Shown here in pieces: positions 48,280-59,241 of a stretch of 64,000 nt of DNA. Position 1 is the stretch's first letter. Each line of letters begins with the position of its first letter. This DNA comes from Paracidovorax anthurii (GTDB lineage Bacteria; Pseudomonadota; Gammaproteobacteria; Burkholderiales; Burkholderiaceae_C). A model generated the notes under the pieces. The model saw only the letters and a list, made by a program, of their open reading frames with translations. It searched no databases and was not told the DNA's origin. Location of the stretch: the NCBI RefSeq assembly GCF_003269065.1, contig NZ_QLTA01000004.1:89649-153648 (forward strand), given 5' to 3'. Made by a program: the position numbers and the translations under genes.

Positions 48280-50105
48280 GCAAACAAATCCGCAACATCG
48301 CCATCATCGCCCACGTCGACCATGGCAAGACCACCATGGTGGACCAGCTGCTGCGGCAGTCGGGCACCTTCGCCGACCACGAGAAGGTCGTCGATACCGT
48401 GATGGACAACAACGCCATCGAACGCGAGCGCGGTATCACCATCCTGGCCAAGAACTGTGCCGTGAGCTGGGAAGGCACCCACATCAACATCGTCGACACC
48501 CCGGGCCACGCGGACTTCGGCGGCGAGGTGGAGCGCGCGCTGTCCATGGTGGACAGCGTGGTGCTGCTGATCGATGCGCAGGAAGGCCCGATGCCCCAGA
48601 CGCGCTTCGTGACCAAGAAGGCCCTGGCCCTGGGCCTGCGCCCCATCCTGGTGGTGAACAAGGTGGACAAGCCCGGCGCCAACCCCGACAAGGTGGTGAA
48701 CGCCGCGTTCGACCTGTTCGACAAGCTGGGCGCGACCGATGAGCAGCTCGATTTCCCCGTGGTGTATGCCTCGGGCATCAACGGCTGGACCTCGCTCGAA
48801 GAGGGCGCGCCGGGCGAGCAGTGGGGCCCCGACATGTCGGCGCTCTTCAACACCATCCTGAAGCACGTGCCGGCCAACTCCGGCGACCCGAAGGCACCGC
48901 TGCAGCTGCAGATCTCCGCGCTGGACTTCTCGACCTTCGTGGGCCGCATCGGCGTGGGCCGCATCAGCCAGGGCACGATCAAGCCCGGGCAGGACGTGCT
49001 GGTGATGGAAGGCCCGGATGGCAAGTCCGCCAAGGGCCGCATCAACCAGGTGCTGACCTTCCAGGGCCTGGACCGCATGCAGACGCCCGAGGCCGGCCCG
49101 GGCGACATCGTGCTGATCAACGGCATCGAGGACATCGGCATCGGCGTGACCGTGACCGACCCCGCCAGCCCCTCGCCGCTGCCGATGCTGCGCGTGGACG
49201 AGCCCACGCTGACGATGAATTTCTGCGTGAACACCTCGCCCCTGGCCGGCCGTGAAGGCAAGTTCGTGACCAGCCGCCAGCTGTGGGACCGCCTGCAGAA
49301 AGAGCTGCAGCACAACGTGGCCCTGCGCGTGAAGGAAACCGACGAGGACGGCATCTTCGAAGTGGCCGGCCGCGGCGAACTGCACCTGACCATCCTGCTG
49401 GAAAACATGCGCCGCGAAGGCTACGAACTGGCCGTGTCCAAGCCGCGCGTGGTGTTCCGCGACATCGACGGCGTGCGCAACGAACCGATCGAGCTGGTCA
49501 CGGCCGACATCGAGGAAGGCCACCAGGGCGGCGTGATGCAGGCCCTGGGCGAGCGCAAGGGCGAGCTGGTCAACATGGAACCCGATGGCCGCGGCCGCGT
49601 GCGCCTGGAATACCGCATTCCTGCGCGCGGCCTGATCGGCTTCACCAACGAATTCCTGAACCTCACGCGCGGTTCGGGCCTGATCAGCAACATCTTCGAC
49701 AGCTACGAGCCGCACCGCGGCGAGATCGCCAGCCGCAAGAACGGCGTGCTGATCTCGATGGACGACGGCGAAATCTTCACCTACGCCCTGGGCAAGCTCG
49801 ATGACCGCGGCCGCATGTTCGTGAAGGCGAACGATCCGGTGTACGAAGGCATGATCGTCGGCATTCACAGCCGCGACAACGACCTGGTGGTGAACGCCAC
49901 GCGCACCAAGCAGCTCACCAACTTCCGCGTGAGCGGCAAGGAAGACGCGATCAAGATCACGCCCCCGATCGAGCTCACGCTCGAATACGGCGTGGAGTTC
50001 ATCGAGGACGACGAGCTGGTCGAGATCACCCCGAAGAGCATCCGCCTGCGCAAGCGCTTCCTGAAGGAGCACGAGCGCAAGCGCGCGAGCCGCGAAGGCG
50101 CGTGA
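48276..50105 (+). CDS. typA: Ribosome-associated GTPase TypA/BipA
   Basis: 609-residue translational GTPase acting in ribosome assembly and stress. G1 [15 protein letters not shown] near residue 12, switch [40 protein letters not shown]-like domains III and V ([20 protein letters not shown]) and the BipA-specific C-terminus ([20 protein letters not shown]) follow. ATG overlaps the truB stop. A hairpin and an IS-end-like sequence lie after its stop. Confidence 0.97.
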   Translation: MSKQIRNIAIIAHVDHGKTTMVDQLLRQSGTFADHEKVVDTVMDNNAIERERGITILAKNCAVSWEGTHINIVDTPGHADFGGEVERALSMVDSVVLLIDAQEGPMPQTRFVTKKALALGLRPILVVNKVDKPGANPDKVVNAAFDLFDKLGATDEQLDFPVVYASGINGWTSLEEGAPGEQWGPDMSALFNTILKHVPANSGDPKAPLQLQISALDFSTFVGRIGVGRISQGTIKPGQDVLVMEGPDGKSAKGRINQVLTFQGLDRMQTPEAGPGDIVLINGIEDIGIGVTVTDPASPSPLPMLRVDEPTLTMNFCVNTSPLAGREGKFVTSRQLWDRLQKELQHNVALRVKETDEDGIFEVAGRGELHLTILLENMRREGYELAVSKPRVVFRDIDGVRNEPIELVTADIEEGHQGGVMQALGERKGELVNMEPDGRGRVRLEYRIPARGLIGFTNEFLNLTRGSGLISNIFDSYEPHRGEIASRKNGVLISMDDGEIFTYALGKLDDRGRMFVKANDPVYEGMIVGIHSRDNDLVVNATRTKQLTNFRVSGKEDAIKITPPIELTLEYGVEFIEDDELVEITPKSIRLRKRFLKEHERKRASREGA

Positions 50106-50160
50106 CGCCGACGGGCCGCGAGGCCCGGGCGGCACAACACCCCGCCGCCAACCCTTGACG

Positions 50161-50180
50161 ACGCGCCCTTCGGGGCGCGT
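50161..50180 (+). terminator. Terminator-like hairpin after typA
   Basis: ACGCGCCC and GGGCGCGT close a UUCG tetraloop. The T tract after it is poor (TGCCGTT), so it may be a weak terminator or an RNA-stabilising stem. Confidence 0.5.
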
Positions 50181-50187
50181 TGCCGTT

Positions 50188-50210
50188 AGATCGTGAACAC
50201 GTTCTTAGGG
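50188..50210 (+). mobile_element. Solo IS5-type terminal repeat (remnant)
   Basis: AGATCGTGAACACGTTCTTAG matches 19 of 21 bases of the terminal sequence of the IS5-family element at the right edge (minus strand of 63662-63682). No transposase lies next to it. Confidence 0.5.
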
Positions 50211-50220
50211 CGTCCGCGTT

Positions 50221-51780
50221 TCACCCGCCCGGCGGATGCTGGGGCGCAGCGTCCCGGCGCACGTCCACGCGGGTGATGCGACGCTCCTGCACCGCCACGA
50301 CCTCGAAGCGCAGGCTGCCGAGCACCGCGGTCCGCCCGGGCGCGGGCAGCTCGCCGAAGTGTTCGAGCAGCAGGCCCGCCAGCGTGCTGGCGTCGTGCGC
50401 GCCGTGCGCCAGCCCGTCCACGCGCAGGGCGCGCTCCAGCGTATGCAGGTCCACCAGGCCGTCCACCAGCCAGTGCTCGGGGCCCACGGGCTGCACCGAG
50501 AGCGCCTCGCCCGTGTCGGGAAACTCGCCGGCGATGGCTTCCAGCACGTCCATCGGCGTGACCAGCCCGAGGATGGTGCCGTACTCGTCGCTCACCAGGG
50601 CCAGGTGGTTGCGCGAGCGGCGCAGGCTCTCCATGAGCCGGATGACGCTCACCGTCTCGGGCACGACCAGGGGCGGCTGCAGGCTCTTGTGGCGGTTGAT
50701 GGTGCCGTGCCCGATGAGGTCGGCCATGAGGTCCTTCGCGCGGCCGATGCCGATCACCGCGTCCAGCCCGCCGCGCTCGCACACGGGAAACAGGCCGTGC
50801 GGCTGCGCCTGCAGCTGGCGATAGAGCGAGGCCTTGTCCTGGCTGATGTCGAGCCAGTCCACGTCCGCGCGCGGCGTCATGACCGAGAGCACGGAGCGGT
50901 CCGCCAGCGAGAGCACGCCGCTCACCATGCTGCGCTCCTCCTGGCCGAACGCGGGGGCCGGTGCCGGCCCCTCGGGGCCGTGCGCGGAATCCGGGCCCGC
51001 GCCGTGCCCGCCCAGCAGCCGCAGCACGGCACGCGCCGTGCGCTCGCGCAGCGGCAGGCGTGCGGCATGCCGGGCGATGTTGCGCAGCCTCCACTGGTTG
51101 AAGCCCTCGACCAGGATCGAGAAGCCGATGGCGGCATAGAGGTAGCCCTTGGGCAGGTGAAAGCCCATGCCCTCGGCCACGAGGCCGAGCCCGATCATGA
51201 GCAGGAAGCTCAGGCACAGCACCACCACCGTGGGGTGACGGTTCACGAAGGCGGTGAGCGCGCGCGAGGTCAGCATCATCACGGCCATGGCGATCACCAC
51301 GGCCGCCATCATCACGGGCAGGTGGTCCACCATGCCCACCGCGGTGATGATCGAGTCGAGCGAGAAGACGGCGTCCAGCGCCACGATCTGCACCAGGACC
51401 GTGCCGAAGGCCGCATGCCCCCCGCGCCGGGGCCCGGCATGCTCCACGCCCTCCAGGCGTTCATGCAACTCGGTGGTGGCCTTCCAGAGCAGGAACAGGC
51501 CGCCGGCCAGCAGGATCATGTCCCGCCCCGAGAGCGAGAGTTGCCCCCATTCGACGATGGGGGCGGTAAGCCGCACGAGGTGCGCCATCGCGGCCAGCAG
51601 ACCCAGCCGCATGAGCAGCGCGAGCGACAGCCCCACGACGCGCGCGCGCTCGCGCTGGTGCGGCGGCAGCTTGTCGGCCAGGATCGCGATGAAGATGAGG
51701 TTGTCGATGCCCAGCACGATCTCCAGCACCACCAGCGTGAGCAAGCCGGCCCAGACGGAAGGATCGCTCAGCCATTCCAT
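50221..51780 (-). CDS. TerC-family membrane protein with CBS pair and CorC/HlyC domain
   Basis: 519 residues. Residues ~1-235 are a TerC-type membrane domain: [20 protein letters not shown] and [20 protein letters not shown] with the conserved acidic residues in membrane helices. A CBS-domain pair follows ([20 protein letters not shown], then [20 protein letters not shown]), and a C-terminal CorC/HlyC domain (~440-515). This is the YoaE/YegH layout; metal or ion export is suspected. ATG at 51780 gives the usual [10 protein letters not shown] start. No partner genes nearby. Confidence 0.88.
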   Translation of the reverse strand: MEWLSDPSVWAGLLTLVVLEIVLGIDNLIFIAILADKLPPHQRERARVVGLSLALLMRLGLLAAMAHLVRLTAPIVEWGQLSLSGRDMILLAGGLFLLWKATTELHERLEGVEHAGPRRGGHAAFGTVLVQIVALDAVFSLDSIITAVGMVDHLPVMMAAVVIAMAVMMLTSRALTAFVNRHPTVVVLCLSFLLMIGLGLVAEGMGFHLPKGYLYAAIGFSILVEGFNQWRLRNIARHAARLPLRERTARAVLRLLGGHGAGPDSAHGPEGPAPAPAFGQEERSMVSGVLSLADRSVLSVMTPRADVDWLDISQDKASLYRQLQAQPHGLFPVCERGGLDAVIGIGRAKDLMADLIGHGTINRHKSLQPPLVVPETVSVIRLMESLRRSRNHLALVSDEYGTILGLVTPMDVLEAIAGEFPDTGEALSVQPVGPEHWLVDGLVDLHTLERALRVDGLAHGAHDASTLAGLLLEHFGELPAPGRTAVLGSLRFEVVAVQERRITRVDVRRDAAPQHPPGG

Positions 51781-52039
51781 GGCGCATCCTGCAGGGGGGC
51801 GGGCGCTGCGGCGCGCGGGCAGGGGGCGCTGCCAGGGGCCGTCGTCGTGGCCGGAGGGTGGGTGGGGAAGCGGGAGGGGTGCGGTGCCACGGGAGGAAGG
51901 GGCATGCCCGGGGATTCTAGGGAGCGGCTTTCGCCTGTCTTGTAGGAGGCCGGGCACAAAGCATGCCTCGGGCACAATCGCCGCGGGCCGCTGTGGGGCC
52001 CGAGACATGCCATTCCAAGAACACCAGGAGACCCCCGAA

Positions 52040-53131
52040 ATGGATGCAACGCAACGCGACGTGCTGACCGAAGTGCGCGGACACGTGGGCTTCATCACGC
52101 TCAACCGCCCGCGCGCGCTGAACGCGCTGTCGCTCGGCATGGTGCGCGACCTCATGGCCGCGCTGCTGCGCTGGCAGGCCGATCCCGGGGTGCGGGCCGT
52201 GGCCATCCGGGGCAGCAACAAGGAGGGGCCGTTCGGCGCCTTCTGCGCGGGCGGCGACATCCGCTTCCTGCACCAGGCCGGCAGCACGGGCAACCCGCAG
52301 CTGGAGGACTTCTTCACCGAGGAATACGCCCTCAACCACCTCATCCACCACTTCGGCAAGCCCTACATCGCCTTCATGGACGGCATCGTCATGGGCGGCG
52401 GCATGGGCATCAGCCAGGGCGCCACCGTGCGCATCGTGACCGAGCGCACGCGCATGGCCATGCCGGAGACGGCGATCGGGCTCTTCCCCGACGTGGGCGG
52501 CGGCTACTTCCTCTCGCGCTGCCCGGGGCGCGCGGGCGAGTGGCTGGCCCTCACGGGCGAGACCATCGGCGCGGGCGACGCCGTGGCGCTGGGGCTGGCC
52601 GACGGCTGCCTGCCCGCGCACCGGCAGGCCGAGTTGTGGGAGGCGCTGGGCGCGCGCGCGATCGGGGACGGCGCGGGCCTGGAGGATTGGATTGCTACTC
52701 ATTTTGTAGCAACAAACGCAGATTCCGCGGCGACATGGGCGCAAATCGATGCTGTATTTGCCCTGGAGAGCGTTCCGGCGATCATCCAGGCGCTCGAATC
52801 CTCCGCAGGCGACTGGGAGCGCGCCACGGCCGCCACGCTGCGCAAGCGCTCGCCCCTCATGCTCCACGTGGTGCTGGAGCAGATCCGCCGGGCGCGCGGC
52901 CTGGGGCTGGCGGACGACCTGCGCATGGAGCGCGACATGGTGCGCCACTGCTTCCACCTGCGGCCCGGACGCAGCGAGACCGTGGAGGGCATCCGCGCGC
53001 TGGCGGTGGACAAGGACCATGCGCCGCGCTGGAGCCCGGAGCGCATCGAGGACGTGACCCCGGAGCAGTGGCGGCCGTTTTTCGACAGCCCCTGGCCGGC
53101 GCACGCCCATCCGCTGGCCGGGCTCGGCTGA
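52040..53131 (+). CDS. Enoyl-CoA hydratase/isomerase family protein (3-hydroxyisobutyryl-CoA hydrolase type), with repeat insertion
   Basis: 363-residue crotonase-fold protein. [20 protein letters not shown], the oxyanion loop [10 protein letters not shown] and the long family segment [20 protein letters not shown] fit the 3-hydroxyisobutyryl-CoA hydrolase/enoyl-CoA hydratase branch; a valine-degradation role is possible. AGGAGA precedes the ATG at 52040. Residues 218-233 (from IATHFVAT to AATW) come from an in-frame reverse copy of the dispersed repeat, placed before the C-terminal helical part. That stretch is visibly AT-richer than the rest of the gene. Confidence 0.88.
   Translation: MDATQRDVLTEVRGHVGFITLNRPRALNALSLGMVRDLMAALLRWQADPGVRAVAIRGSNKEGPFGAFCAGGDIRFLHQAGSTGNPQLEDFFTEEYALNHLIHHFGKPYIAFMDGIVMGGGMGISQGATVRIVTERTRMAMPETAIGLFPDVGGGYFLSRCPGRAGEWLALTGETIGAGDAVALGLADGCLPAHRQAELWEALGARAIGDGAGLEDWIATHFVATNADSAATWAQIDAVFALESVPAIIQALESSAGDWERATAATLRKRSPLMLHVVLEQIRRARGLGLADDLRMERDMVRHCFHLRPGRSETVEGIRALAVDKDHAPRWSPERIEDVTPEQWRPFFDSPWPAHAHPLAGLG
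52691..52739 (-). repeat. Dispersed GCTAT/GTAGC repeat, in-frame reverse copy inside the enoyl-CoA hydratase gene
   Basis: On the minus strand: CCATGTCGCCG, 17 nt, GCTAC, 7 nt, GTAGC, AAT. Layout and ends match copy 3. It encodes residues 218-233 without breaking the frame. Confidence 0.7.
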
Positions 53132-53155
53132 GGCCGGACCGAGGGCCGGCAGGCC

Positions 53156-53998
53156 TCAAAGCTGCGGATGCACCGCCGTCGCGAGCGCCAGCAGCGCCTC
53201 GCGCGGCAGCGGCCCGCTCAGCGCATAGCCGAAGCCGCCGTCCACCCAGTAAAAGCAGGGCACCGGCCCGTCGGCTTCGTACCGGAATGCGGTCTCGCCC
53301 GTGCCGGTGCCCTCCAGCGCGCCCAGGTACAGCGTGATGCGCTGGCCCGCGCCGTTCTGGTACATGAACTGCGCGCGGGCGCCGCTGCCGCTGCCCGGGT
53401 CGCCGGGCAGGAGCCGCCCGCCCACCAGCTCATAGCCCTGCGCCTGAAGCCCGGGCACCTTTAGGGGGCGCCCCAGCCGCTTGGACAGCCACTGCACCAG
53501 ATGCTCCTGCTGCGCCGCGCCCACCTCCACCGGGTGGCGCTGCTCGGGCTGGTACACCGCGTGGGCGGCGGCGGCCTGCAGCGCGAAGCGCTGCGGCGGG
53601 GTGTCCGCGCGGGCCAGCGGCGCGGGCGAGGGTCGCGGCGCCGAGGCGCCGTGCAGCGTCCAGCCCAGCCCGAAGGTCAGCGCCAGCGACGCGGCCAGGC
53701 CTGCATGGCGCCATGCCTGCGCGCGCCGGCGCCGCCCGGCCTGCCACTCATCGGCGATGCGCCGCAGCTCCGGCGGAACGGGGGCCTCTTCCCAGGCCGC
53801 GTGCAACTGGCGCAGTTGCGCGCGCTGGCTCTCCCAGGCCTGCGCGCGCTCGCGGGCGCCGTCGTCCCGGGCCAGCCGCTCGCGCAGTGCCTGTGCGGCC
53901 TCCGGCGTTGCGTGGCCATCGACCAGCGCGTGCAGGTCGTCGTCGCGGAGGCCGTGCGCGTCGGAGGAGGGGGGGGGCGTCGTGCGGGGGGCGGTCAT
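53156..53998 (-). CDS. Putative anti-sigma factor (membrane)
   Basis: 280 residues. An N-terminal cytoplasmic part (LRDDDLHALVDGHATPEAAQ and a helical charged region) precedes one membrane helix at ~98-116 and a ~160-residue periplasmic domain ending with LGRPLKVPGLQAQGYELVGG-like sequence. The arrangement matches FecR/RsiW-like anti-sigma factors, but the zinc HxxxCxxC motif is absent. It follows the ECF sigma gene by 23 bp. The second to tenth codons contain a run of nine C, a possible slippage site. It should hold the sigma factor inactive until a periplasmic signal. Confidence 0.82.
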   Translation of the reverse strand: MTAPRTTPPPSSDAHGLRDDDLHALVDGHATPEAAQALRERLARDDGARERAQAWESQRAQLRQLHAAWEEAPVPPELRRIADEWQAGRRRRAQAWRHAGLAASLALTFGLGWTLHGASAPRPSPAPLARADTPPQRFALQAAAAHAVYQPEQRHPVEVGAAQQEHLVQWLSKRLGRPLKVPGLQAQGYELVGGRLLPGDPGSGSGARAQFMYQNGAGQRITLYLGALEGTGTGETAFRYEADGPVPCFYWVDGGFGYALSGPLPREALLALATAVHPQL

Positions 53999-54021
53999 GG
54001 CGGAAGGCGGTGAAGGGGCCG

Positions 54022-54573
54022 TCACTTGAGGCGCCGCAGCGGTGGTGTTTCGGGCGGAGAGGGCGAGGCCTGCGCACAAGCCGCGGGCCGTGGCGCGCCG
54101 GCGCGGGGCTCCTGCGGGGCCTGCATCAGCTCGCGCAGCCGGCTGCGGGCGCGCGAAAGCCGCGACATCACGGTGCCCACCGGCACCCGCAGCACGCGGG
54201 CCGCGGTGGCGTAGTCCATGTCCTCCAGGGTCACGAGCAGCAGCACGGCGCGCTGGTCCGCCGGCAGCCGCTGCAGGCAGCGGTCCAGGTCGATGGCATC
54301 GTCCGTCAGGGCGGGTGGGGCCTGGAGCTCGTCCTGCACCGCCTCCAGATCGAGCGGCGGCTGCGAGGGCAGGGCGCGCAGCTGGTTCAGGTAGAGGTGG
54401 TGCATGAGGGTGAAGAGCCAGGCGCGCAGATCGGTGCCTGGCCGCCACAGCAGCCACTTGCGGCAGGCGCGCTCCAGCGTGTCCTGCACCAGGTCGTCCG
54501 CCGCCCACGCATGGCCCGTGAGCGCCCGCGCATAGCGCCGCAGGCCCGGCAGGTGCGGCGCGATGTCGTCCAT
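54022..54573 (-). CDS. ECF sigma factor (RNA polymerase sigma-70 family)
   Basis: 183 residues. Sigma region 2 is in residues ~8-62 (RRYARALTGHAWAADDLVQD, DTLERACRKW, then LRAWLFTLMHHLYLNQLR). Region 4 is near 102-150 (LQRLPADQRAVLLLVTLEDM, VPVGTVMSRLSRARSRLREL). The tail is Pro/Ala-rich. It lies between an upstream COG4315 lipoprotein gene and the downstream anti-sigma gene, all on the minus strand, and is likely autoregulated. Regulon unknown. Confidence 0.92.
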   Translation of the reverse strand: MDDIAPHLPGLRRYARALTGHAWAADDLVQDTLERACRKWLLWRPGTDLRAWLFTLMHHLYLNQLRALPSQPPLDLEAVQDELQAPPALTDDAIDLDRCLQRLPADQRAVLLLVTLEDMDYATAARVLRVPVGTVMSRLSRARSRLRELMQAPQEPRAGAPRPAACAQASPSPPETPPLRRLK

Positions 54574-54607
54574 GCGGCGGGCCCGGTGGCGCGGTGGCCG
54601 GTGCGGA

Positions 54608-54991
54608 TCAGGGCTTGGCCAGGCGCCAGACCTGGTTGACGCCGTCGCCCGTGCGGTCGCCGGGGCGGGTGTCCTTCACCCAGTAGTAGAGCGGCTTGCC
54701 CTTGTAGGCCAGTTGGCTGGAGCCGTCGTCGCGCCGCACGGCGCTGAAATCGCCCGAGGGCGCGGCATCGCCGGCCATCAGCGGCGGCCAGTTGACGGCG
54801 CACTGGCCGTTGCAGACCGACTTGCCGCCGCCGGCGGGGTCGCGGTCGAAGGTATAGAGGCTCATGCCGTTCGGGCCCACGAGCGCGCCGTCTTTCGCGG
54901 CGACACCGCCGGGCATGCCCGAGTAGGCGGCGCAGCCGGCGAGCACCACGGCCAGTGCGGACGCGGCGAGGAAGGGGATCGGTCGGGTCAT
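54608..54991 (-). CDS. COG4315-type lipoprotein (secreted repeat of unknown function)
   Basis: 127 residues. The signal ends in lipobox VLAGC (Cys20). The repeat carries the Yx(F/W/Y)xxD motif as YTFDRD and a second, degenerate copy, LYYWVKDTRPGDRTGDGV. CNGQCAVNWPPLMAGD with its two cysteines is the usual link between repeats. Function unknown. The ATG at 54991 gives the classic signal; an upstream ATG is possible. It is the first gene of a probable operon with the ECF sigma and anti-sigma genes. Confidence 0.85.
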   Translation of the reverse strand: MTRPIPFLAASALAVVLAGCAAYSGMPGGVAAKDGALVGPNGMSLYTFDRDPAGGGKSVCNGQCAVNWPPLMAGDAAPSGDFSAVRRDDGSSQLAYKGKPLYYWVKDTRPGDRTGDGVNQVWRLAKP

Positions 54992-55087
54992 CGGTGATTG
55001 CTCCTGGTGTGCGGGCATGCGCGACATGCGGCCCACGATGGAATGAACACCGGGCGCGGCGGGTTTATTCCGCGCCTTCGAAAAAAA

Positions 55088-55561
55088 TCAGCGGTTGCGG
55101 CTTTTCATCACGCGCTCCACCTCGCGCTTGCCCTCGCGCTCCTTGATGGTGTCGCGCTTGTCGTGCTCGGCCTTGCCCTTGGCCAGCGCGATCTCGCACT
55201 TCACGAAACTGTTCTTCCAGTGGAGGTTGAGCGGCACCAGGGTGTAGCCCTTCTGCTCGACCTTGCCGATGAGCCGGCGGATCTCTTCCTTGTGCAGCAG
55301 CAGCTTCTTGGTGCGGGCCGCTTCCGGGCTCACGTGGGTCGAGGCCGTCTTGAGCGGCTGGATCTGGCAGCCGATGAGGAACAGCTCGCCCTCGCGGATC
55401 ACGACGTAGCCGTCGGTCAGCTGCGCCTTGCCCTGGCGCAGCGCCTTGACCTCCCAGCCGTGCAGCACCACCCCCGCCTCGTGGCGTTCCTCGAAAAAGT
55501 AATTGAAGGCCGCCTTCTTGTTGTCGGCGATGCGGGACGGGGTCTCGGGTTTTTTGGCCAT
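55088..55561 (-). CDS. smpB: SsrA-binding protein SmpB
   Basis: 157-residue partner of tmRNA in trans-translation. [20 protein letters not shown] at the start, then [29 protein letters not shown] [20 protein letters not shown], and a basic C-terminal tail ([20 protein letters not shown]). The tmRNA gene itself is not visible nearby. It is divergent from ratA, a common pairing. Confidence 0.97.
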   Translation of the reverse strand: MAKKPETPSRIADNKKAAFNYFFEERHEAGVVLHGWEVKALRQGKAQLTDGYVVIREGELFLIGCQIQPLKTASTHVSPEAARTKKLLLHKEEIRRLIGKVEQKGYTLVPLNLHWKNSFVKCEIALAKGKAEHDKRDTIKEREGKREVERVMKSRNR

Positions 55562-55751
55562 GGGTGATTAGATGCGGCGCATGGGGGAGTTTGAAAGCCC
55601 TCCCTACAATCGGTCGATCGTCCCGCGCGCCGGGTCCGGATTCTAGTGCGCCGTCCCGCAAATCACTTGCAGCCATGGCGGCATTGCGAATCCGCGCGAT
55701 AGCGCCCGCCGTCTCTTTGCCGGGGGGGCGCCCGACATTCCCGCTCACTCC

Positions 55752-56192
55752 ATGAAAAACGTCAACAAGTCCGTCCTGATCTGGTACAGCCCCGAGGAGA
55801 TGTTCTCCCTGGTCACCGACGTGGTCCAGTACCCGAAGTTCCTCCCGTGGTGCGACCATGCCCGGGTGCTGGAGCAGGACGAGCACGGCATGACGGCCGA
55901 GGTCGGCATCGCCTTCAGCGGACTGCGCAAGTCCTTCGTCACGCGCAACACCCACGAGCCCGGGCGGCGCGTGCAGATGCGGCTCGTGAAGGGGCCGTTC
56001 TCGCAGCTCGACGGCGACTGGCGCTTCCATCCCGTGGGCGACGGCAGCCAGCGCGCCTGCAAGGTCGAGCTGCAGCTCAATTACGGATTCGACAACTTCG
56101 CGCTGGCCACGCTCGTGGGGCCGGTGTTCGACCGCATCGCCGGCAGCATGGTGGACGCGTTCATCCAGCGCGCGGAGCAGGTCTATGGCTGA
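55752..56192 (+). CDS. ratA: RatA/Coq10-family START-like protein
   Basis: 146 residues of the SRPBCC/START lipid-binding fold. MKNVNKSVLIWYSPEEMFSL and VVQYPKFLPWCDHARVLEQD are family hallmarks. E. coli RatA was described as an inhibitor of 70S association; Coq10 relatives bind ubiquinone. Which role holds here cannot be told. It overlaps rnfH by 8 bp and is divergent from smpB. Confidence 0.9.
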   Translation: MKNVNKSVLIWYSPEEMFSLVTDVVQYPKFLPWCDHARVLEQDEHGMTAEVGIAFSGLRKSFVTRNTHEPGRRVQMRLVKGPFSQLDGDWRFHPVGDGSQRACKVELQLNYGFDNFALATLVGPVFDRIAGSMVDAFIQRAEQVYG

Positions 56193-56523
56193 AGAGGGGC
56201 CTTCCGGCACCATCGAGGTCACGGTGGCCTGGTCCCCCGGGCCGCGCGAGGTCCGCGAGGTGCCCTTGTGCCTGCCCGCCGGCGCCACGGTGGGCGATGC
56301 CCTGCGGGCCTGCGGCGGCCCTGCCGACGGCTCGGCGCCCTGCGGCATCTGGGGTCGGGCCGCAGGGCTGGAGCAGGTGCTGAAGGAGGGCGATCGGGTC
56401 GAGTGGTACCGCCCCTTGCTCGTGGACCCGAAGAAGGCGCGGCGCGAGCGTTTCGCCCGCCAGGGTGCACGCGCCACGGGGCTTTTCGCCGCACGGCGGC
56501 CCGGCGCGAAGGCCGGCTATTGA
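56185..56523 (+). CDS. rnfH: RnfH family ubiquitin-like protein
   Basis: 112 residues. A beta-grasp fold is indicated by TIEVTVAWSPGPREVREVPL, CLPAGATVGDALRACG and EGDRVEWYRPLLVDPKKARR, the last being the RnfH signature. The basic tail RFARQGARATGLFAARRP is variable. Function is unknown; the gene (also ratB) travels with ratA and smpB. ATG at 56185 overlaps ratA by 8 bp. Confidence 0.9.
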   Translation: MAEEGPSGTIEVTVAWSPGPREVREVPLCLPAGATVGDALRACGGPADGSAPCGIWGRAAGLEQVLKEGDRVEWYRPLLVDPKKARRERFARQGARATGLFAARRPGAKAGY

Positions 56524-56549
56524 TCTGACATCCGCCCTGGCCCGGGTAG

Positions 56550-58718
<2,169 letters not shown>

Positions 58719-58726
58719 GGGCGCAA

Positions 58727-58840
58727 CCCCCTGAGGCGCTGCGCGCCTTCCCCCTTCTCTCGAATGGCTGCGCCATTCGGGAAGGGGGACGCAGCCGGTG
58801 CGGCGGGGCGGCCCCTGCACGGCTGCTCTGGCATTGGGCC
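58727..58840 (+). repeat. GC-rich CCCCCTGAG hairpin repeat, copy C
   Basis: Starts 8 bp after the guaB stop. CCCCCTGAG and the TTCCCCCTT/AAGGGGGA arms match copy A; here the loop holds a second stem CGAATGGC/GCCATTCG. The right part is more diverged. Confidence 0.7.
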
Positions 58841-58885
58841 GTTGGGGCTTTTGCACCGCTACCGATAGCAAGCGTTGCGTTCATT

Positions 58886-58955
58886 TCTGGTCTGATTGCC
58901 AGATTCTGGTCGGTTTGATAAAGTCTGGTCTGAATTTTGATTCAGGCCAGACTTT
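58886..58955 (+). promoter_or_regulatory. Operator/promoter of the toxin-antitoxin pair (19-bp iterons)
   Basis: TCTGGTC occurs at 58886, 58905 and 58924, exactly 19 bp apart. Inverted CCAGA lies at 58899 and 58948. The last iteron is part of a 15-bp-arm palindrome (58920-58934 with 58941-58955, one mismatch). A promoter TTGCCA (58896)-17-TAAAGT (58919) overlaps the iterons. The palindrome is followed by a T-rich run and could also act as a terminator. Confidence 0.6.
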
Positions 58956-58977
58956 TCTTTTTTCCGTGCAATTTTCC

Positions 58978-59241
58978 ATGCAGACCGTTGGCATCTACGA
59001 AGCCAAGACCCGCTTTTCCGCGCTCATCGAGCTTGTGGAGCTGGGCGAGGAAGTGCGCATCACCCGCCATGGCAAGGAGGTCGTGCGCATGCTGCCCGTG
59101 CGGCGGCGCCCCGTGATCACCGACGAGCAGATCGCGCGGGAGCTGGGCCAGATCGACGCATTGCACGCCACCATACGCGCCGCAGGCAGCGAAGCCACGG
59201 TGCCCGTTCTGCGCCGCCGTGGCCGGAGCGCCGCCGCATGA
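58978..59241 (+). CDS. Phd/YefM-type antitoxin
   Basis: 87 residues. GIYEAKTRFSALIELVELGE and VRITRHGKEVVRMLPV are the Phd/YefM N-terminal DNA-binding fold; the C-terminal ~45 residues would wrap the toxin. It overlaps the PIN toxin gene by 4 bp. As in relatives it should repress its own promoter; iterons stand 20-90 bp upstream. The guaB-guaA position suggests a later insertion between the two purine genes. Confidence 0.85.
   Translation: MQTVGIYEAKTRFSALIELVELGEEVRITRHGKEVVRMLPVRRRPVITDEQIARELGQIDALHATIRAAGSEATVPVLRRRGRSAAA

Noticed and set aside
55752..56523. ratA-rnfH as a toxin-antitoxin pair
   Set aside because: RatA and RnfH are conserved housekeeping neighbours of smpB; RnfH is not shown to neutralise RatA, and nothing in the sequence indicates a toxin module.
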